Shown here: positions 1-3,999 of the stretch, one piece after another
Position numbering within the stretch: the stretch's first letter is position 1
Layout: every line of letters begins with the position of its first letter
NCBI GenBank assembly: GCA_017378975.1
Contig: JAFNXT010000209.1
Coordinates: 1-7,366 of the forward strand
Direction of reading: 5' to 3'
DNA from: Oscillospiraceae bacterium
Lineage (GTDB): Bacteria > Bacillota > Clostridia > Oscillospirales > Oscillospiraceae
Length of the DNA: 7,366 nucleotides
Notes under the pieces: generated by a model
Databases searched by the model: none
What the model saw: only the letters and a program-made list of their open reading frames with translations
What the model was told of the DNA's origin: nothing
Position numbers and translations under genes: made by a program

Positions 1-632
1 ACGGCGGTGCGGATCACGTCCTCGAAGCTCTCGCCTTCCAGAAAAGCGGTGATCGCTTCCGGCACGGTCTCCTGACAGGACTCCACATGGTGGTAGTTTG
101 GTCGGATCTCGTCGCAGGTGCGGCTCAGGTCGTAGCCGAAGTTTTCGGTGATATAGTCCCGGATCTGGGCTTTGGTATGGCCCGTGCGGGCTAGGTAGAT
201 CGCGGAGGCGGTGGCCTCCGCTCCTTTTATGCCCTCCGGATGATCGTGGGTGGGCTCGGCACTGATCCGTGCCATTTTGCGGACGGTGGGCAGGTCCTCA
301 TAGAGCCAGCCCAAAGCGCTGACCCGCATGGCGGAGCCGTTGCCGAAGCTGTGATAGGGCTTGGGATCCCGGCTTTCCAGCCAGCCCCTGAACCGCAGGC
401 CGTAACCGGCGTGGGGGTAGCGGTGGCCGTATTCCTGCATGGCCCGGATCAGGTAGGGGCGGAGGTCTTCTTCCGTGGGAGCGTCCATGAAGGCTTCCGC
501 CACCGCAAGGGTCATGACGGTGTCATCGGTGATCTGGGATCTGGGGGAGAACAGAGGGAAGGTCTTGCGCTTATCTCCCATGTCGAATTCGTAGGGGCTT
601 CCGATGATGTCCCCAAGGAGCGCGCCGTACAT
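1..632 (-). CDS. ADP-ribosylglycohydrolase family protein (DraG/ARH type), 3' end beyond window
   Basis: The family removes ADP-ribose from modified proteins or hydrolyses related ADP-ribose compounds, using two Mg ions. About 210 residues are visible. It opens MYGALLGDIIGSPYEF, the typical N-terminal GDxxGxxxE segment, followed by the metal-binding TDDT at residues 35-38 inside ITDDTVMTLAVAEAF. Further on are HSFGNGSAMRVSALGW and THDHPEGIKGAEATA, both family signatures. The visible part ends FLEGESFEDVIRTAV; family members normally continue directly into the SLGGDSDT metal motif, so the missing C-terminus is probably short and the gene intact. The ATG at 632 lies three bases after the VWA stop, with a modest AGAGGAA ribosome site inside the VWA gene, indicating co-translation. 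It is the last visible gene of the operon. Family assignment is strong; the actual substrate (protein, ADP-ribosyl nucleotide or other) cannot be told. Confidence 0.93.
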   Translation of the reverse strand, partial: MYGALLGDIIGSPYEFDMGDKRKTFPLFSPRSQITDDTVMTLAVAEAFMDAPTEEDLRPYLIRAMQEYGHRYPHAGYGLRFRGWLESRDPKPYHSFGNGSAMRVSALGWLYEDLPTVRKMARISAEPTHDHPEGIKGAEATASAIYLARTGHTKAQIRDYITENFGYDLSRTCDEIRPNYHHVESCQETVPEAITAFLEGESFEDVIRTA

Positions 633-635
633 GGT

Positions 636-1283
636 TCATCTTCCTCTCTTTTTCGTATCTTCGTCGATCCGGGCTTTCCAGCTCCGGTCCAGAGGGGCGC
701 AGGCACGGACGGCACAGATCGCGTCGCTGACCACCTCGTAGTTCAGAGCGGTGCCTTCTCTGTCACAGCGGTAGTCCACGGCCCGGTCCTCGGTGATGCC
801 GAACCGGCGGGCGGTGGCGATGGCATCGATGTTGGCACCAAGGAACAGGAACTCCCAGCCGTAGCGCTCCTTTTGGCGTTCGACCAGCTTCCGGAGCCGG
901 TCGTAGGTGTATCTCCGGCTGGCGTTCTCCATGCCGTCGGTGGTGATGATGAAGAGGGTCTTTTCGGGACGGTCCTCCTCACGGATGTACTTGTGGACGT
1001 TGCCGATGTGGTGGATGGCACCGCCCATGGCGTCCAGCAGGGCGGTACAGCCCCGGACCCAGTAGTCCCTCCGGTCCATGGGGGCCACTTCCCGCAGAGG
1101 CACCCGGTCGTGGATCACCACGCTCTCATTGTCGAAGAGGACCGTGGAGATAAGGGCTTCTCCCGGCTCTGCCTTCTGCTTTTCCAGCATGGCGTTGAAG
1201 CCGCCGATGGTGTCCTCCTCCAGTCCGGCCATGGAGCCGCTCCGGTCCAGGATGAATACGATCTCAGTCAAACCTTTCCTCAT
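636..1283 (-). CDS. von Willebrand factor A (VWA) domain protein, cytoplasmic
   Basis: A 215-residue protein consisting almost entirely of one VWA domain with a complete metal-ion-dependent adhesion site: DRSGS at residues 13-17 (DxSxS), the threonine at residue 80 in GCTALLDAMGG, and the aspartate at 116 in ITTDGMENAS. There is no signal peptide or membrane segment, so it should act in the cytoplasm as a Mg-dependent protein-interaction module. The reading frame is open upstream to 1340, but the ATG at 1283 is chosen because a consensus AGGAGGT (1291-1297) precedes it by 7 bases and homologous VWA domains start at this point. It lies 93 bp after the macro gene and 3 bp before the ADP-ribosylglycohydrolase. 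VWA proteins often work with a partner enzyme, but which one here is unknown. The basic C-terminal tail (DTKKRGR) has no visible domain. Confidence 0.9.
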   Translation of the reverse strand: MRKGLTEIVFILDRSGSMAGLEEDTIGGFNAMLEKQKAEPGEALISTVLFDNESVVIHDRVPLREVAPMDRRDYWVRGCTALLDAMGGAIHHIGNVHKYIREEDRPEKTLFIITTDGMENASRRYTYDRLRKLVERQKERYGWEFLFLGANIDAIATARRFGITEDRAVDYRCDREGTALNYEVVSDAICAVRACAPLDRSWKARIDEDTKKRGR

Positions 1284-1376
1284 GATAGTTACCTCCTGTG
1301 ATGTGGTGTGTGGCTTGCTTGTAGCCATAGGATACCGCATCCGGGAGGGGGAATGGTCAACTGGCTGTGGACGTTT

Positions 1377-2384
1377 TCAAGATCCCAATAAAACCTGGTC
1401 GAAGTCGTACAGAGCGATGTTGATCTCGATCACATCATAGTTCTTCTGCTCGATGAAGTAACGGATGATCAGGTCGAAGACACTGCTGTCGGTCAGGGCG
1501 TAGCCGGCCCGACCGATCAGGTCACGGGTGGCAGGCAGGTCCAGCTCCAGCGCCAGAGCCAGCGCGATGGCGGTGGGCTTGGTGGGCCGGGCTTCGGGGT
1601 CGTTGATGATCTTGGAGAAGAGCTGTTTGGAGATGTTGGCTCTTTTGTATACCACGGAGTTCTTCAGACCCCGTTGGGCGATCAGATCCCGGAGGGTCTC
1701 GGTGAAGCCCGCGTCCTTGGTCCGCAGGAACTCTTCCAGAGAGACGGAAGCGCAGGGGACCGCCTCCATACACTTCCTGGCCGCCATGGGAGCGGCGAAG
1801 AGGGGACCGTGCCGCCGACCGGTGGCACGATCAACGGTGGCGCATTCTTCTTCCCAAGCCCGGACCTGATGCTCCCGGATGTAGCTGGCGACCTTCGGTA
1901 CCAGCCCTTCGGAAAGGTGATAGCTCTCCTGACCGAAGACTACAAGGATGATCTGGAGCTCGTGCTCTGTCAGAAACTCGGTGAAGGCCCGGATCGCCAC
2001 CTGCAGGGCCAGCGCCTTTGGGAACCCATGGTGGCCGGAGGCCAGCAGAGGGAAGGCGATGCTTCGACAGTGCTTCGCCACCGCCAGCCGGAGACATTCG
2101 TCGTAGGCCTGCCGCAGGAGCCGTTCGGACGATGCTTCGCCGGTCCAATGGGGCGTGGCGGCGTGGATCACGTACTTGGCATCCAGACCGTAGGCCGGAG
2201 TGACGGCGGCGGTGCCCGGGGCGAGAAGGCCGATCTTCTGCCGGGCCTTCAAAAGTTGGGGGCCGGCCTTTTTATGGATCGCCAGATCCACACCGGCACC
2301 GATCTGAGGCTGGCAACTGGCGGCGTCCACGATCGCGTCGGCCCGAACGAGGGCGATGTCGTGTCGGATGATCTGAAAGGGCAT
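1377..2384 (-). CDS. Macro domain protein with C-terminal helix-turn-helix-like domain
   Basis: A 335-residue two-domain protein. Residues 1-170 form a macro domain, a fold that binds ADP-ribose and in many members removes it: IIRHDIALVRADAIVDAAS at 5-23, the glycine-rich GAGVDLAIHKKAG at 29-41, PGTAAVTPAYGLDAKYVIHA at 56-75, and the phosphate loop ASGHHGFP at 115-122. The usual NAAN (NTAN) motif is DAAS here (20-23), so catalytic power is doubtful while binding may persist. After a linker, residues 228-335 resemble a lambda-repressor/XRE-like helical domain (TLRDLIAQRG, YKRANISKQLFSKIIND, TAIALALALELDL, DLIGRAGYAL) ending FDQVLLGS. From memory this tail recurs in Clostridia on macro and other proteins. 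The ATG at 2384 follows AAGGAGG (2391-2397), which overlaps the stop of the upstream flavoprotein gene, so the two are coupled. It could be an ADP-ribose-sensing regulator; this is inference. Confidence 0.9.
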   Translation of the reverse strand: MPFQIIRHDIALVRADAIVDAASCQPQIGAGVDLAIHKKAGPQLLKARQKIGLLAPGTAAVTPAYGLDAKYVIHAATPHWTGEASSERLLRQAYDECLRLAVAKHCRSIAFPLLASGHHGFPKALALQVAIRAFTEFLTEHELQIILVVFGQESYHLSEGLVPKVASYIREHQVRAWEEECATVDRATGRRHGPLFAAPMAARKCMEAVPCASVSLEEFLRTKDAGFTETLRDLIAQRGLKNSVVYKRANISKQLFSKIINDPEARPTKPTAIALALALELDLPATRDLIGRAGYALTDSSVFDLIIRYFIEQKNYDVIEINIALYDFDQVLLGS

Positions 2385-2396
2385 GGGCTACCTCCT

Positions 2397-2873
2397 TCAG
2401 GCTTCGTGGACCCGTTTGCCGCAGATATGCTCCGGCGTCAGCCGGATGCAAAGGGTCTCGTGGGCGTACTTGGAGATCTCTTCTTCGATGAAGGCGGCAT
2501 CCTTGGTGAAGCTCAGGCTCAGCCGCCGGGTGATGGAGATCACTTCCTCCGGGTCGGTGACGATCTGGGCTCTGCCGAAGACGATCACGCTCCGGAACCA
2601 CAGGGCCCAGTCCCCCTCCTGTTGGGTCCCGGCATCCATGACGCAGTAGGATACCTTGTCACAGCGCAGGACCGAATCGATCTTGTGACCGGTGGCACCG
2701 CCGTGGAAGTACAGGCAGCCGTCCTCTTCGCAGAACCAATGGTCGATGGGGACGCCGTAGGGATAGCCATCGTCCCCGTGGAGGGAGAGCACCCCTCTGG
2801 GGATCTGGGTCAGGATCTGGACGCACTCCTCGTGGGAGAGCTGTTGCTTTTCTCGGGTCATGGGTCGGAACAT
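2397..2873 (-). CDS. Pyridoxamine 5'-phosphate oxidase-fold flavoprotein (NimA-like)
   Basis: A 158-residue split-beta-barrel protein of the FMN-binding pyridoxamine-phosphate-oxidase-like superfamily, nearest to the NimA/nitroimidazole-resistance-type group. Visible signatures are the N-terminal MTREKQQLSHEECVQIL, the strand GVLSLHGDDGYPYGVPI (27-43), and DGCLYFHGGATGHKIDSVL (51-69), where the GHK lysine region contacts the FMN phosphate in relatives. Such proteins bind flavin or haem and perform poorly defined reductions; a nitroreductase role should not be assumed. The frame is open to a GTG at 2882, but that codon lies within the ribosome site, so the ATG at 2873 is chosen, 8 bases after GGAGG (2882-2886). 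It is the first gene of the four-gene operon, close behind a near-consensus promoter (2900-2928), and its stop is 12 bp from the macro gene's ATG. Confidence 0.88.
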   Translation of the reverse strand: MFRPMTREKQQLSHEECVQILTQIPRGVLSLHGDDGYPYGVPIDHWFCEEDGCLYFHGGATGHKIDSVLRCDKVSYCVMDAGTQQEGDWALWFRSVIVFGRAQIVTDPEEVISITRRLSLSFTKDAAFIEEEISKYAHETLCIRLTPEHICGKRVHEA

Positions 2874-2899
2874 GGGGACCACCTCCTTGTTTTGCTGTT

Positions 2900-2928
2900 A
2901 TTCTAGCATTTGCCCGGGGCATTTGCAA
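2900..2928 (-). promoter_or_regulatory. Sigma-A promoter of the ADP-ribose operon
   Basis: Read on the minus strand, a -35 box TTGCAA (2923-2928) and a -10 box TAGAAT (2900-2905) are separated by exactly 17 bp. Transcription should start near 2893, giving a leader of about 20 bases containing the AAGGAGGT ribosome site of the flavoprotein gene. No other good promoter was found for the four genes, so this probably drives all of them. The spacer and the -35 box hold an 8-bp direct repeat. Confidence 0.75.
2906..2926. repeat. 8-bp direct repeat within the operon promoter, candidate operator
   Basis: GCATTTGC occurs at 2906-2913 and again at 2919-2926 with CCGGG between, a 13-bp period. Both copies lie between the -10 and -35 boxes, and the second overlaps the -35. 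A protein bound here would block RNA polymerase. The macro-HTH protein of the same operon is one candidate binder, which is inference. Confidence 0.5.
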
Positions 2929-2943
2929 GGTCAGGGGCAGTGG

Positions 2944-3021
2944 ATAGTGAATATTGATGGTATCCCCGTTGGGGATATGATTTTGATCCTCTCCGAAGGG
3001 GATACGTCAACTCTTCACTAT
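2944..3021. repeat. 78-bp imperfect inverted-repeat element (MITE-like or structured spacer)
   Basis: The ends are ATAGTGAA (2944-2951) and its complement TTCACTAT (3014-3021). Extended to 24 bp, the two arms agree at 18 positions, with a second perfect block GTATCCCC (2960-2967) against GGGGATAC (2998-3005). The left arm also contains a local hairpin, TATCCCC GTT GGGGATA (2961-2977). It encodes nothing. The layout resembles small interspersed repeats that I recall, without certainty, from gut Clostridia. No target-site duplication is evident. Confidence 0.5.
2954..2981 (+). promoter_or_regulatory. Candidate upstream promoter with inverted repeat in its spacer
   Basis: TTGATG (2954-2959) and TATGAT (2976-2981) are 16 bp apart on the plus strand. 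The spacer is largely the inverted repeat TATCCCC GTT GGGGA. Transcription would begin near 2988, upstream of the stronger promoter at 3036-3064. Listed mainly because the proposed RyR-operon promoter has the same layout; it may be only part of the inverted-repeat element. Confidence 0.3.
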
Positions 3022-3035
3022 TTTCGCCCCCCCTC

Positions 3036-3064
3036 TTGTTTTAGGGCGCGGTCTGTGGTATGAT
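3036..3064 (+). promoter_or_regulatory. Sigma-A promoter of the structured leader and 73-residue protein
   Basis: TTGTTT (3036-3041) and TATGAT (3059-3064) are separated by 17 bp on the plus strand. The predicted start at about 3071 coincides with the first base of a stem-loop with a GAAA loop. The segment CTTGTTTTAGG that includes the -35 recurs exactly 60 bp downstream (3095-3105), where no -10 follows it. Confidence 0.7.
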
Positions 3065-3070
3065 GTCCCT

Positions 3071-3167
3071 GCGGTCGAAAGACGCTCATAAACGCTTGTT
3101 TTAGGAAATGGACGCTCTCAACAGGGGGAGTGTATCCATTTCCGGGAACAGGCGCTTTTTTGTTCCC
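3071..3167 (+). ncRNA. Structured leader: candidate attenuator, riboswitch or small RNA
   Basis: Three structures can be drawn by eye. A 5' stem-loop (3071-3085) has a GAAA loop. Next, CGCTTGTTTT (3093-3102) can pair with GGAACAGGCG (3145-3154), enclosing a hairpin whose outer stem is the perfect 9-bp GGAAATGGA (3104-3112) with TCCATTTCC (3135-3143), extended by about seven more pairs. Six T residues follow at 3156-3161, so this is a plausible Rho-independent terminator. Third, GGGAACA (3144-3150) can instead pair perfectly with TGTTCCC (3161-3167), which would break the terminator stem. Mutually exclusive stems of this kind are typical of attenuators. The 73-residue gene starts 20 bases downstream with its own ribosome site. 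I do not recognise a known riboswitch class. A free RNA of about 90 bases is the alternative. Confidence 0.45.
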
Positions 3168-3187
3168 TGACGGACAAGGAGGTACTT

Positions 3188-3409
3188 ATGAGCTATTATT
3201 CCGATCCCACCGCCAACGCCGCCATCGGTGCGGTAGACAAGGAGATGCGCCTCATGCGCAAGCGTGCCAAGCTGATCGCCAAACAGCTCCATGAGGGGTG
3301 GCTGTCCCAGCGAGAGCTGGAACAGGCCCAAAAGGAGTTCCGGGGCATCCACCGGCACCTGCTGAGGGAGGCGCTGGAAAAACAGGAGGCCCATCACCCG
3401 AAAGGGTGA
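3188..3409 (+). CDS. Small helical protein of unknown function (73 residues)
   Basis: A 73-residue soluble, charged protein. After an N-terminal segment MSYYSDPTANAAIGAVDKE, two amphipathic helices are likely (about residues 11-36, rich in Arg and Lys, and 40-66, rich in Glu and Leu), which suggests a helical hairpin or coiled-coil dimer. There is no signal peptide, membrane segment or cysteine cluster. Support for a real gene: AAGGAGGT (3176-3183) correctly spaced before the ATG, a strong promoter at 3036-3064, and codon composition like its neighbours. I do not recognise the family. It stands divergent from the ADP-ribose operon and convergent with the RyR gene. Its last codons and stop are part of a perfect 11-bp hairpin (3389-3414), so translation and 3'-end structure overlap. 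Its leader appears attenuated. Confidence 0.75.
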   Translation: MSYYSDPTANAAIGAVDKEMRLMRKRAKLIAKQLHEGWLSQRELEQAQKEFRGIHRHLLREALEKQEAHHPKG

Positions 3410-3414
3410 TGGGC
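3389..3414. terminator. Perfect hairpin between convergent genes, overlapping a stop codon
   Basis: GCCCATCACCC (3389-3399), loop GAAA, then GGGTGATGGGC (3404-3414): an 11-bp perfect stem with a stable tetraloop. The stop codon of the 73-residue gene (3407-3409) is in the right arm. On the plus strand no T run follows. On the minus strand, after the RyR gene, a TTTTT lies about six bases past the stem. It probably ends or protects transcripts in one or both directions, but neither side is a textbook terminator. Confidence 0.6.
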
Positions 3415-3430
3415 TCGTGCGGTCATGGAA

Positions 3431-3709
3431 TCAGGGGGCATCGATGCGGTAGCCCAAAGACACGATCAGGCGGAGGGTCTCCAGGGCGGTGTTCCGGTCG
3501 TAGGCCTTCTCGCTGTCGGTGAGCTCTTCGTAGGGGATCAGGCAGGGGTGGGTCTTCTTTTGGTCATCTCTGGGACCGAAGGTCCAGCCTTCGTCGATCC
3601 GTCCCCGGGCCCAGACGTCGTGGACGTTCCGGGCGATCAGTTCGGTCAGCTCCAGCAGGTGGTCGGGCAGTTCGATGTGGCGGGTATCGACGGGGGTAGG
3701 TGTATACAT
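3431..3709 (-). CDS. RyR domain-containing small protein
   Basis: A 92-residue protein that is essentially one RyR domain, the repeat found in ryanodine receptors and also as a stand-alone domain in bacteria. Visible signatures are YTPTPVDTRHIELPDHLLEL (2-21), the helix LIARNVHDVWARGRIDEGWT (24-43), FGPRDDQKKTHPCLIPYEEL (44-63) and KAYDRNTALETLRLIVSLGY (68-87). There is no membrane segment, so it is not a channel; the bacterial function is unknown and ligand binding is only presumed. The frame extends to 3799, but the ATG at 3709 is chosen because GGAGGG (3713-3718) precedes it and the domain begins there. It follows a 43-codon ORF by 14 bp and shares its promoter. Its position beside an ADP-ribose operon is notable because RyR-type and ADP-ribose-handling genes may belong to one nucleotide-linked system; that link is inference. 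Confidence 0.9.
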   Translation of the reverse strand: MYTPTPVDTRHIELPDHLLELTELIARNVHDVWARGRIDEGWTFGPRDDQKKTHPCLIPYEELTDSEKAYDRNTALETLRLIVSLGYRIDAP

Positions 3710-3723
3710 AGTCCCTCCATGGT

Positions 3724-3855
3724 TCAGATACAGTGCTCCAGTGTGAGCAGGGTGGCATAGGGTACGGGTTGGTTTTGGCCGTCCATGAAGCCGTAGCACA
3801 GTTCGATGGCGCTCCCGGTGGGGAGGGAAGACAGGTGTTTGGTCATCAGATCCAT
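3724..3855 (-). CDS. Hypothetical 43-residue protein upstream of the RyR gene
   Basis: A short ORF reading MDLMTKHLSSLPTGSAIELC at its start and ending ATLLTLEHCI. An AAAGGA-type ribosome site (3864-3869) stands at good distance before the ATG at 3855, and a plausible promoter (3883-3910) lies just upstream. Its stop is followed 14 bp later by the RyR start, with the RyR ribosome site in between, which is operon-like spacing. No membrane segment or recognised motif; two cysteines and a hydrophobic C-terminus are present. The sequence does not obviously belong to any family I know. It could be a genuine small protein or a translated leader. It is supported by signals rather than homology. Confidence 0.5.
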   Translation of the reverse strand: MDLMTKHLSSLPTGSAIELCYGFMDGQNQPVPYATLLTLEHCI

Positions 3856-3882
3856 GGTCGTGATCCTTTCTTTGTCCGGTAG

Positions 3883-3910
3883 ATGATATCCCCTTTATGG
3901 GGTATGTATA
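3883..3910 (-). promoter_or_regulatory. Candidate promoter of the small-ORF/RyR pair with inverted repeat in spacer
   Basis: On the minus strand TATACA (3905-3910) and TATCAT (3883-3888) are 16 bp apart; the start would be near 3876, giving a leader of about 20 bases. The spacer TACCCCATAAAGGGGA contains a CCCC/GGGG inverted repeat directly before the -10. The -35 is weak, which fits control by a DNA-binding protein. The larger segment ATGATA...TATCAT (3883-3914) is also an inverted repeat. Confidence 0.4.
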
Positions 3911-3960
3911 TCATGCCATGGATATTTTGATGCTTCAGGAAGGGGGCGTGAAATGGAGAT

Positions 3961-3993
3961 GGGGAGCGTTGCCGAACTGTGGCAACGCTCCCC
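3961..3993 (-). terminator. Hairpin terminator after the MATE gene
   Basis: A perfect 13-bp stem, GGGGAGCGTTGCC (3961-3973) and GGCAACGCTCCCC (3981-3993), with a seven-base loop, begins six bases after the MATE stop codon. On the minus strand only a short ATTT follows several bases later, so the U tract is poor. The stem strength and position still favour a 3' end for the HD-MATE transcript. Confidence 0.6.
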
Positions 3994-3999
3994 ACGGTA

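Noticed and set aside
240..1301. Long plus-strand open frame opposite the VWA and ADP-ribosylglycohydrolase genes (353 codons)
   Set aside because: It lies antisense to two clearly recognisable proteins, has no ribosome site or recognisable domain, and its Gly/Val/Asp-rich composition is that of a GC-rich antisense shadow.
1329..1360. Possible promoter for the VWA gene (TTGACC and TATCCT on the minus strand)
   Set aside because: The -35 is good but the spacer is 20 bp, too long for a standard sigma-A promoter. The 93-bp gap otherwise shows no terminator, so the VWA gene is more simply read from the operon promoter.
1674..2906. Long plus-strand open frame opposite the macro and flavoprotein genes (410 codons)
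   Set aside because: Antisense to two conserved proteins, no domain recognised, no promoter or ribosome site at its start, and it runs through the promoter of the minus-strand operon.
3071..3187. Known riboswitch class (fluoride, guanidine, T-box, cyclic-di-GMP, preQ1) in the leader
   Set aside because: I compared it by memory with the conserved cores of these classes and saw no match, so it is reported only as an unassigned structured leader.
3710..3799. In-frame N-terminal extension of the RyR protein (start at 3799)
   Set aside because: The extension reads as a low-complexity basic stretch with no ribosome site, overlaps the better-supported 43-codon ORF, and the RyR domain begins at the ATG at 3709 with GGAGGG before it.
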